Source of the DNA: JAAYBR01 sp033813475
GTDB lineage: Bacteria > Hydrogenedentota > Hydrogenedentia > Hydrogenedentales > CAITNO01
Length of the DNA stretch: 12,284 nucleotides
Assembly (NCBI GenBank): GCA_033813475.1
Contig: JAPXRP010000131.1
Location: 1-12,284, forward strand
Reading direction: 5' to 3'
Below the pieces are notes generated by a model. That model was not told the DNA's origin and made no database searches. It saw nothing but the letters and a program-made list of their open reading frames with translations. The position numbers and the translations under genes were made by a program. Positions within the stretch are counted from its first letter, which is position 1, and each line of letters opens with the position of its first letter. Below, piece by piece: positions 5,297 through 11,252 of this stretch.

Positions 5297-7431
5297 GGGG
5301 TGCCGTCCTTCTTCGCCGCCCCGGGCTTCATCACGGGGTACAGCGCGATGACAAACATGCCGAGCAGCCCGAAGAGGCCGGCGAAGGGCCCCACCAGCAG
5401 CACGCCGGTGTGCTCCTCGACCCGGTTGCCCCAGACACTCATGGAGAGCGAGGCGAGCAGGACCGACCCGGCCATGGACGCCTTCCAGATGAAGGCGCTC
5501 AGGCCGTTGTAAAGCGCCTCGCGCCGCTCGCCGGACAGCCGCTCGTCGTGGTCTATGATGTCGCCCATCATGGGCACGATCATGACATAGATGATGGCCT
5601 GGCCGACGCCGCAATAGCCGAAAAGCAGCATGCCCATCAACTGGCGCGTGGCGAAGTCCGCCCCGGACTTCCCGATGAGGTACATGAAGGGCATGCCCGT
5701 GGCGATGATGGCCAGGGCGGCGAACATCATCCACTTCATGTGGACGCGGTGCGCCACCATGGGAATCACGGCATAGGACCCCACGGCCACCAGGATGAAC
5801 GGCACCAGCAGCTTCGTGATGGTGCCCTCGTCGCCGTCCAGCCCCAGCTCCGCCCAGTACGGCAGCGCCCGCTGCACGGCGAGAAACCCGATGGTGAACA
5901 GGAAGAACGACGCGGCGTAGATCAGGAAGGGCTTGTTGCGCAGCGCGTCCAGCAGCGCCCGCCCGTAGGGCAGCGGGTCCGAGGGCACCGCCTCGGAGTC
6001 GTAGCGCTCGCGGACCAGCAGCACGGGGCACAGGAAGGTGAGGAACGAGACAATGGCGAAGATCATGGCGACGCGCCGGTAGCCCGCGGGGGAGAAGGAC
6101 TCCTCGCGGCGCGTGGCCGACGGGTCGCCCGGCGCCCCGGACAGCAGGGAAAGCACGCGCGCGAAGGCCAGGTCGCCCCGCAGGGCGCGGGTGAACGCCA
6201 CAATCCGCCCCCCCTGCTCGTCCATCAGGATGAGATTGGCCCGCACGGCCTCGCGGGCCGCGGCCCCCGCCAGAAAATCGGCCAGCTCGCCCGACGGCTC
6301 GGTGCCGGGGGGCAGTGTCAGGCGCAGGTGGGCCGCGCCCTTCTCCACCCCCACCGGCCCCTGGACGCCCGGCGCGCCCGCAAGCGCCGCCGCCAGCGCC
6401 TCCGCGTCCATGAGCTCCGCCTGCGACGTCGGGTAGGTGACGGAGAAGACCTCCCCCTCCACGCCGGCCTGGCTCTCCGCGGCGAAGGCCGCCGCGACCA
6501 CCGGCGCCAGGCGCGCCCGGATCGCGTCCATCTGCGCGGCGTCGGGCCCCGGCGCGTCAAACCGCGCGCCGGACCACGCCTTGCGCCGCACCGGGGTCAT
6601 CTTTTCCCGGAGCGCCTCCGGAAACGCCGCCCCCACGGCCTCCTCCTGCGTGTGCTCGCGGATGCGCTCGTAAAGCGGCCCCGCCACGGACACGGAGGCG
6701 CCGCCGCCGTCCTCCTTGACGACGGTCAGGCCCTCCGCCCCGTCGGCCTCCAGCCCGGTCTCGCCCGGGGGCAGCAGGCGCCCCACGGCCCCGCGGACCT
6801 CGGCGACCGGCCCGGCGAACCGCAGGGCCAGGCTGCTCTCCACGCGCCCCGGGTCCAGCGCCGTGATGAGCACGCCCGGAAGGGCGTTGGCGAAGGCGAG
6901 GCCGAGGATCATGCCCACGGCGACCCAGGTGCCGACGGCCACGCGGGCCGACTCTGACCGGGCGATTTCCGGCCCCAGCGCGTTAAGCGGCACCACGGCC
7001 AGGGAGAACAGGGTCCAGTGGGCGCACAGGAAGACCGTGCCGTAGGCGAGGTTCAGCAGCGACGGCCCCTCCACCGGGGGATACCAGAAACCGACCAGCG
7101 TGAAGACCATGCCGAGGGCGCCCCAAAAAATGTAGGGGAGACGCCGTCCGGGGATCGGAAGCATCCGCCACTTTCCCGGCCGCGTCGGGGTCTTGTCCGA
7201 AAGGATCCCCACCACCGGGCTGCTCACGGCGTCCCACAGCGTGCCGATGATGAAGATGATCCCCACCAGCGCCACGGGCACGTAAAGCGTGCGGCCCACG
7301 CCGCCGGACGGCGAGTAGAAATACAGGCCCCACTGGTTGATGACCTCGCTGCACAGCTGCACGCCGATCATGGAAACGCAGATGGCCAGGCCCTCATGCC
7401 AGCGGAACTCCCTGCCCTCTTGGTGCGTCAA
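5293..7431 (-). CDS. MFS transporter of the GPH (glycoside-pentoside-hexuronide) type with large inserted domain
   Basis: This 712-residue membrane protein is far longer than the usual 430-500 for the family. The N-terminal half has the GPH signature WDAVSSPVVGILSDKTPTRPGKWR in pieces over 66-89, and helices 1-5 to about residue 190. Then comes a mostly hydrophilic, Ala/Gly/Glu-rich stretch at about 195-445. Normal MFS sequence resumes at FSPAGYRRVAMIFAIVSFL and ends with the C-terminal six helices. By MFS topology the insertion is in the loop between helices 5 and 6, predicted on the periplasmic side. Substrates of the family are sugars or glycosides; the exact one is unknown. The start is TTG 7431, supported by AAGGAG 8 bases upstream. 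glgC stops 53 bases before it, and the sugar dehydrogenase start overlaps its stop. Confidence 0.88.
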   Translation of the reverse strand: MTHQEGREFRWHEGLAICVSMIGVQLCSEVINQWGLYFYSPSGGVGRTLYVPVALVGIIFIIGTLWDAVSSPVVGILSDKTPTRPGKWRMLPIPGRRLPYIFWGALGMVFTLVGFWYPPVEGPSLLNLAYGTVFLCAHWTLFSLAVVPLNALGPEIARSESARVAVGTWVAVGMILGLAFANALPGVLITALDPGRVESSLALRFAGPVAEVRGAVGRLLPPGETGLEADGAEGLTVVKEDGGGASVSVAGPLYERIREHTQEEAVGAAFPEALREKMTPVRRKAWSGARFDAPGPDAAQMDAIRARLAPVVAAAFAAESQAGVEGEVFSVTYPTSQAELMDAEALAAALAGAPGVQGPVGVEKGAAHLRLTLPPGTEPSGELADFLAGAAAREAVRANLILMDEQGGRIVAFTRALRGDLAFARVLSLLSGAPGDPSATRREESFSPAGYRRVAMIFAIVSFLTFLCPVLLVRERYDSEAVPSDPLPYGRALLDALRNKPFLIYAASFFLFTIGFLAVQRALPYWAELGLDGDEGTITKLLVPFILVAVGSYAVIPMVAHRVHMKWMMFAALAIIATGMPFMYLIGKSGADFATRQLMGMLLFGYCGVGQAIIYVMIVPMMGDIIDHDERLSGERREALYNGLSAFIWKASMAGSVLLASLSMSVWGNRVEEHTGVLLVGPFAGLFGLLGMFVIALYPVMKPGAAKKDGTP
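6097..6849 (-). other. Inserted domain-coding segment within the MFS transporter (about 250 codons)
   Basis: Residues about 195-445 lack long hydrophobic runs and match no domain I recognise. They contain possible alpha/beta stretches such as GLTVVKEDGGGASVSVAG (235-251), AHLRLTLPPGTEPSG (367-381) and ANLILMDEQGGRIVAF (398-413). The reading frame and GC-rich third-position style run on without a break, so this does not look like a frameshift or a recent insertion. The edges are approximate. Confidence 0.65.
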
Positions 7432-7439
7432 GCGAACGA

Positions 7440-7445
7440 CTCCTT
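7440..7445 (-). promoter_or_regulatory. Ribosome binding site fixing the TTG start of the MFS transporter
   Basis: AAGGAG on the minus strand lies 8 bases before TTG 7431-7429. The first in-frame ATG is near codon 21, inside the first predicted helix, so the TTG is preferred. Confidence 0.7.
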
Positions 7446-7484
7446 CCTGGATGGCGCGGCGGTTCCGCCGGGTTTCGGCCGCCG

Positions 7485-8792
7485 TCAGACGATGCGGGTG
7501 CCCGACGGGATGACGGCGTCCTTGAACACCACCACGATGCCGTCGCGGATGGCGTAGCCGTCGCCGTCATAGTCCTTCATGCGGTCAGACCCGCGGATGA
7601 CCACGTTGTCCCCGATGCGGGCGTTGTGGTCAATGATGGCCTGGGAGATGCGGGCGTTGCGCCCGATGCCGATGGCCACCCCGACCTCCTCCGGCGGCTC
7701 CGCCTCGAAGTAGTCCGACCCCAGCACGATGGCCCGCTCGATCACCGCGCCCGGCCGGATCCGGCTGCGGATGCCGATGATGCTGTTGCGGATCACCGCC
7801 CGCTCGATCTGCGACCCGCTGCAGAGGATGGAATGCCTCACCTTCGCGTCCACCATCCTCACCCCCGGCAGCATGCGCGCGTGCGTGTAGATCATGTGGT
7901 CCGGGTCGTGCAGGTCGAAGGGCGGGTCCGGCGACGTCATGGCCATGCTCACGTCAAAGTACGACCGCACCGTCCCGATGTCCTCCCAGAACCCGCTGAA
8001 CATGTGCGCGAAGACACGGTGCGTCTTGAGCGCCCCGGGGATGATCTCCTTGCCGAAGTCCACCCACGACGGGTTGCGCAGCAGCAGCTCCTCCAGCACC
8101 TCCGCCTTGAAGGCGTACACGCCCATGGACGCCAGGTGCTTGCGGCCCTTCGGCTCCAGGCCGAAGTCGCTGAAGAGACCCGGCGGCGTCACCAGCTGGT
8201 CCAGCGCGGCGTCCTCGCGCGGCTTCTCCACAAAGCGCCGGATCGCGCCGCTGCGCGACACCTTCATGATGCCGAAGGATTTCGCCGACTCCCGGTCCAC
8301 CGGCAGCGCCGCCACCGTGATGTCCGCGTTGTTGCGCAGGTGCGTGTCCAGCAGCGTCCGGTAGTCCATCCGGTAGAGCTGGTCGCCCGAGAGGATCAGG
8401 AAATGCTTCAGGCCCCGCTGCCGGATGTGCAGCAGGTGCTTGCGCACCGCGTCCGCCGTCCCCTGGAACCAGTCGCCGATGTCGTTCGTCTGCTCCGCCG
8501 CCAGAATCTCCACCGAGCCCCCGCTGAACTCGTCAAACTTGTACGTGTTCTTGATGTGCCGGTTCAGCGAGTGGCTGTTGAACTGCGTCAGCACGAGGAT
8601 CCGCAGGATGCCCGAGTGGATGCAGTTGCTCAGCGGAATGTCCACCAGACGGTAGCGGCCGCACAGCGGCACCGCCGGCTTTGAGCGCACCCGCGTCAGC
8701 GGGTACAGGCGCGTGCCGCGCCCGCCGCCCAGCACAATCGCCCCCACCTCGTTCATCAGATCAACGCCCAGCCCGCCAAACAAATCCTTCAT
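7485..8792 (-). CDS. glgC: Glucose-1-phosphate adenylyltransferase (ADP-glucose pyrophosphorylase)
   Basis: This 435-residue enzyme makes ADP-glucose from ATP and glucose-1-phosphate, the committed step of bacterial glycogen synthesis. It shows the nucleotide-binding signature GGGRGTRLYPLTRVRSKPA (22-40) and then GRYRLVDIPLSNCIHSGI. It also has GTADAVRKHL (111-120), ILSGDQLYRMDY (with D137), the sugar-phosphate site VEKP (198-201), SMGVYAF and FWEDIGTVRSYFD (268-280). The C-terminal beta-helix ends RDGIVVVFKDAVIPSGTRIV, typical of the plant/cyanobacterial subtype. I start at ATG 8792 (MKDLFGG) because AGGGA (8800-8804) lies 7 bases upstream. The frame is open back to 9008, but that extension is translation of the 9-bp repeat (PSTPSTSSTPST) and lacks a ribosome site. 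No other glycogen gene is in the window. Confidence 0.95.
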   Translation of the reverse strand: MKDLFGGLGVDLMNEVGAIVLGGGRGTRLYPLTRVRSKPAVPLCGRYRLVDIPLSNCIHSGILRILVLTQFNSHSLNRHIKNTYKFDEFSGGSVEILAAEQTNDIGDWFQGTADAVRKHLLHIRQRGLKHFLILSGDQLYRMDYRTLLDTHLRNNADITVAALPVDRESAKSFGIMKVSRSGAIRRFVEKPREDAALDQLVTPPGLFSDFGLEPKGRKHLASMGVYAFKAEVLEELLLRNPSWVDFGKEIIPGALKTHRVFAHMFSGFWEDIGTVRSYFDVSMAMTSPDPPFDLHDPDHMIYTHARMLPGVRMVDAKVRHSILCSGSQIERAVIRNSIIGIRSRIRPGAVIERAIVLGSDYFEAEPPEEVGVAIGIGRNARISQAIIDHNARIGDNVVIRGSDRMKDYDGDGYAIRDGIVVVFKDAVIPSGTRIV

Positions 8793-8826
8793 GCGCCTGT
8801 CCCTGTTGCCTGCACCCATGGCCGCC

Positions 8827-8842
8827 GCCCCCGCGCGGGGGC
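8827..8842. repeat. Perfect 16-bp palindrome in the glgC leader
   Basis: GCCCCCGCGCGGGGGC is a perfect palindrome 35-50 bases upstream of the glgC ATG. It could fold as a 6-bp GC stem with a GCGC loop in the leader RNA, or it could be a dyad operator. In such GC-rich sequence chance is also possible. Confidence 0.45.
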
Positions 8843-8925
8843 CCGCCGCCGCACGCATTTTACCCGACCCGCCCCCCCAAACCAAATGAAGCGCGCAAGC
8901 CCGCGCACAAGGCACACAAGACACG

Positions 8926-9004
8926 GTGGACGGGGTGGACGAAGTGGACGGGGTGGACGGGCACCGTCTTCGTCCACTCTGTCCACCCCGTCCACTTCGT
9001 CCAC
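8926..9004. repeat. GTGGACNNN / GTCCACNNN 9-bp-period inverted array, 24-bp perfect stem
   Basis: On the plus strand GTGGAC occurs four times at exact 9-base spacing (8926, 8935, 8944, 8953) with spacers GGG, GAA, GGG. After a 13-base gap its complement GTCCAC occurs four times at the same spacing (8972, 8981, 8990, 8999) with spacers TCT, CCC, TTC. The segments 8935-8958 and 8981-9004 are exact reverse complements, giving a 24-bp stem with a 22-base loop. The variable triplets match too (GAA with TTC, GGG with CCC), so the two arms are true inverted copies. Single-strand folding or cruciform formation is expected. No T-run flanks it, so it is not a standard terminator. Confidence 0.88.
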
Positions 9005-9011
9005 ACACACG

Positions 9012-9046
9012 GCGGGCCGGGCAGGCGTCCCGCCTGTCCGGCCCGC
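9012..9046. repeat. 16-bp stem triloop hairpin downstream of bfr, GCAGGCG core
   Basis: GCGGGCCGG-GCAGGCG pairs with CGCCTGT-CCGGCCCGC around loop TCC. All pairs are Watson-Crick except one G-T. The inner core is the GCAGGCG palindrome also found twice at 2144-2213. It lies 22 bases past the bfr stop. The T-rich run on the minus strand comes before the stem, not after, so it is not a normal intrinsic terminator, though it may protect the bfr mRNA 3' end. Confidence 0.75.
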
Positions 9047-9068
9047 AGAAAAACCAAAAACCCCGAAA

Positions 9069-9584
9069 TCAGGCGCCCGCGCCGCCCATGGGGCCGCCCA
9101 TGCCGGTGCGCTTGCTGCGCTCGATGGACTGAAGGGCCAGGTAGTTCTCGCCGTACATCTTCAGGTGGTCCATTTCGGTGTCGTACTGGTCGAAATGGCG
9201 CTCCTCGTCCATGACGAGGTCCTCGAAGAGCTTCTTGGACGCGGAGTCGGCGTTGGCGCCGCACTCGTTCGCCCAGCGGTTGTAGGCCGCCGCGCTGTTC
9301 GTCTCCATCTGGCAGGCCAGTTCCAGCATCTCCTTCACGTCGGAAATCTTGCTGACCGGATGCTCCGCGACCATCTCCACGTCGCCCTTGAGGAAGAGGA
9401 TGCGCTCGGCGATCCGCTCGATGTGCAGCATCTCCTCGATGGCCGTGCGCTTGAAAAGGTTGGCCAGCAGGTCGTAGCCCTGGTCGTCGCAGTGGAAGTG
9501 GAAGTACATGTACTGGTGGACCGCCGACAATTCGTCCGCCACCGCCCTGTTCAGCAGGACAACGCTCTGTTCGTGACGCGCCAT
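9069..9584 (-). CDS. bfr: Bacterioferritin
   Basis: This 171-residue protein should assemble into a 24-mer cage that oxidises Fe(II) and stores ferric mineral in the cytoplasm. All six ferroxidase ligands fall at the E. coli Bfr numbers: E18, E51, H54, E94, E127 and H130 (in LNRAVADELSAVHQYM, EEMLHIERIAERILFL, ACQMETNS and DEERHFDQY). The haem ligand M52 is also present, so haem binding at the dimer interface is expected. The C-terminus carries a short Gly/Met-rich tail (GMGGPMGGAGA) beyond the usual 158 residues. The ATG at 9584 has GGAGGG 7 bases upstream. The frame is open upstream through znuB, but that part is a shadow. It sits 83 bases after the metal importer operon, which suggests a metal-homeostasis cluster. 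Confidence 0.94.
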   Translation of the reverse strand: MARHEQSVVLLNRAVADELSAVHQYMYFHFHCDDQGYDLLANLFKRTAIEEMLHIERIAERILFLKGDVEMVAEHPVSKISDVKEMLELACQMETNSAAAYNRWANECGANADSASKKLFEDLVMDEERHFDQYDTEMDHLKMYGENYLALQSIERSKRTGMGGPMGGAGA

Positions 9585-9621
9585 GTCAATTCCCTCCATG
9601 GGTTGGGTTGCACTCGGTGTC

Positions 9622-9651
9622 AAGATAGCACCAAAACGCGGCGGAAAACAA
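9622..9651 (-). promoter_or_regulatory. bfr: Weak candidate sigma70-like promoter for bfr
   Basis: On the minus strand TTGTTT (9651-9646) and TATCTT (9627-9622) are 18 bases apart, 38 bases before the bfr ATG. Each box has only 3-4 of 6 consensus bases, and the upstream box overlaps the loop of the candidate znu terminator. Confidence 0.25.
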
Positions 9652-9658
9652 TCCGCCG
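9631..9658 (-). terminator. Possible intrinsic terminator after znuB
   Basis: On the minus strand CGGCGGA and TCCGCCG form a 7-bp stem with a 6-base loop (9658-9639), followed after two bases by TTTT. It lies 9 bases past the znuB stop. The T-run is short, so some read-through into bfr is likely. Confidence 0.45.
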
Positions 9659-9667
9659 GGCGCGCGG

Positions 9668-10516
9668 CTATTTGCGCGCGCGCCGGAACAGGCGGGGCGC
9701 CAGCGCCGCGGCGAGGTAGGCGGCCCCGGCGATCAGGATGATCACGGGGCCCGCGGGCCAGTCGGGGCGGTAGCTGACGGTGAGCCCGGCCACGCAGAAC
9801 AGGGCGCACAGGACCGTGGCCCCGGCCATCATCTGGAGGAGGGACCCGGCGAAGCGGCCCGCCGCCGCAGCGGGCAGGGTGAGCAGGGCGATGACCAGCA
9901 CGACGCCGACGACCATGGACAGGGCGACGACGGTGAGCGCGGTCATGGCCAGCAGCAGCAGGTAGTAGGCGTCCGCCGGCAGGTTGCGCAGGCGCACAAA
10001 CTCCTCGTCGAAGCACACGGCGAGGAAGGGGCGGAAGAAGAGCGCCGCCAGCCCGAGAATCACCGCGTCGAGCAGGAGCAGGAATCCCAGCCCGCGCCCC
10101 GTCACCAGCAGGATGTTGCCGAAGAGATAGCCCATGAGATCCTGGTTGTACCCCGGGGTCGCGTGGAGAAAAAGGATGCCCGCCGCCATGCCCACGCTCC
10201 ACACGGCGCTGATGACCGTGTCCTCGCGCTCGCGGTGGCGCAGGGAAATCCACCCGATGAGCCCCGCCGCACCCAGCGCCGCCGCCAGCGCGCCGTATTC
10301 CGGGCGCAGCCAGTCCCACCCGCGCGTCACGCTGAGGTACCGCGCCGCCCCCAGCCCGCCAAGCACGCAGTGCGCCACCCCCGCGGCGATGTAGGTGATC
10401 CGCCGCACCACCACATAGGACCCCACCACCCCGCAGGCCACGCTGACCAGCAGCGCCGCCAGCAGGGCGTTGCGCGCCAGGGGATACGCCGCCACGGCAT
10501 GCCAGAAGTCACCCAT
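9668..10516 (-). CDS. znuB: Metal ABC transporter permease (ZnuB family)
   Basis: This 282-residue inner-membrane permease of the ABC-3 family forms the channel for Zn2+ (or Mn2+/Fe2+) import with the ATPase encoded just upstream. It shows about eight or nine hydrophobic helices. The family pattern VVVRRITYIAAGVAHCVLGGLG (35-56, shown in part) corresponds to the usual LRR.S.IGDGLSHA segment, with AAGVAHC replacing GDGLSHA. GYLFGNILLVT matches the SYLFGDIL loop that contacts the ATPase. The start is ATG 10516 (MGDFWHAV) with GGGGGGTG about 6 bases upstream. It overlaps the znuC stop by 8 bases, which implies coupled translation. A longer open frame to 10618 is only the other frame of znuC. Confidence 0.92.
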   Translation of the reverse strand: MGDFWHAVAAYPLARNALLAALLVSVACGVVGSYVVVRRITYIAAGVAHCVLGGLGAARYLSVTRGWDWLRPEYGALAAALGAAGLIGWISLRHREREDTVISAVWSVGMAAGILFLHATPGYNQDLMGYLFGNILLVTGRGLGFLLLLDAVILGLAALFFRPFLAVCFDEEFVRLRNLPADAYYLLLLAMTALTVVALSMVVGVVLVIALLTLPAAAAGRFAGSLLQMMAGATVLCALFCVAGLTVSYRPDWPAGPVIILIAGAAYLAAALAPRLFRRARK

Positions 10517-11252
10517 GGCCGCACCCCCCGCCGTCCGCGCCCGCGCTGCCCGGAAGACCCAGCCCCGTGATGTGGCGCATGAGGTCCTCGTCCACGTGCG
10601 CCGTGGGCGGGTGGACATGCACCGTCCGGTTCACACAGTAGATGACGTCCAGAAAGCGCGACGCCACCTTCGCGTGGTGCGTGATCAGCAGCACCGTCAG
10701 CCGGCCGCGAAGCCCGTCCAGCACCTCCAGCACCGCCTCCTCCGCCGTCGCGTCCAGGTTCGACGTCGGCTCGTCCAGCAGCAGCAGCTCGGGCTCCGTC
10801 GCCAGGCCGCGCGCGATGAGCACCCGCTGGCGCTGGCCCCCCGACAGGTCGTTGAACCACCGGCCCGCCTGGTCCGAAAGCCCCACCGTCGCCAGCGCGC
10901 GGTCCACCCGCGCCGCCCGCTCCCGGCGCGGCTCCCGCGCCCCCAGCCGCCCCATGGCCGCCACCTCGCGCACGCGCACGGGGAACAGCGGGTCGGCGGT
11001 GAACTGCTGGGGAACGTAGCCGACGCGGCTGCGCCCGTCCCCGGGCGGCTCGCCGAACAGGCGCGCCTCGCCGGAGGAGACGGGCAGCAGGCCGAGCATG
11101 GCGCGGAAAAGCGTCGTCTTGCCGCCGCCGTTCGGGCCGACCACCGTCACAAACTGGCCCGGCATCACCGTCATGTCCACCTCCCGCAGCACCGGCTCGG
11201 CGCCGTAGCCGCAGGTGACGCGGCGCAGGGAGACGGCGGGGACGGCGGTCAT
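10509..11252 (-). CDS. znuC: Metal ABC transporter ATP-binding protein (ZnuC family)
   Basis: This 247-residue cytoplasmic ATPase powers the metal importer. It has Walker A GPNGGGKTT (39-47), Q-loop YVPQQ (79-83), signature LSGGQRQR (136-143), Walker B LLLLDEP (ending D160-E161) and switch His in ITHH (190-193). These are all intact and at normal spacing. The C-terminal 25 residues are Gly-rich with a terminal Cys-Gly-His-Gly, which could touch metal, though this is speculative. The ATG at 11252 overlaps the znuA TGA in an ATGA junction, and its own stop lies 8 bases inside znuB. The three genes are therefore one translationally linked operon. Confidence 0.95.
   Translation of the reverse strand: MTAVPAVSLRRVTCGYGAEPVLREVDMTVMPGQFVTVVGPNGGGKTTLFRAMLGLLPVSSGEARLFGEPPGDGRSRVGYVPQQFTADPLFPVRVREVAAMGRLGAREPRRERAARVDRALATVGLSDQAGRWFNDLSGGQRQRVLIARGLATEPELLLLDEPTSNLDATAEEAVLEVLDGLRGRLTVLLITHHAKVASRFLDVIYCVNRTVHVHPPTAHVDEDLMRHITGLGLPGSAGADGGGCGHG

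Larger units (their letters stand above)
8793..9068. other. Gene-free spacer between bfr and glgC, structured and repeat-rich
   Basis: This spacer holds a 16-base palindrome GCCCCCGCGCGGGGGC (8827-8842), the GTGGAC 9-mer hairpin (8926-9004) and a 16-bp-stem hairpin (9012-9046). A weak glgC promoter guess on the minus strand is TAAAAT at about 8858-8863. Any -35 partner is poor. I see no open frame worth calling. Confidence 0.6.

Noticed and set aside
5297..6031. N-terminal extension of the dehydrogenase frame
   Set aside because: It is the transporter gene read in another frame; the NAD-binding domain begins right after ATG 5296 and fits the family start.
7457..7470. CGGCGG-TT-CCGCCG palindrome between glgC and the transporter
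   Set aside because: Short GC stem without a T-run; expected by chance in this composition and too weak to call a terminator.
8926..9004. CRISPR array
   Set aside because: Units are 9 bases with 3-base variable parts and the two halves are inverted; there are no 25-40 base repeats, no spacers and no cas genes.
8793..9008. N-terminal extension of glgC containing PSTPSTSSTPST
   Set aside because: It is translation of the intergenic 9-bp repeat and has no ribosome site; ATG 8792 has one and gives the family length.
9012..9046. Intrinsic terminator for bfr
   Set aside because: The stem is strong but the T-rich run precedes it on the minus strand and none follows, so the standard form is not met.
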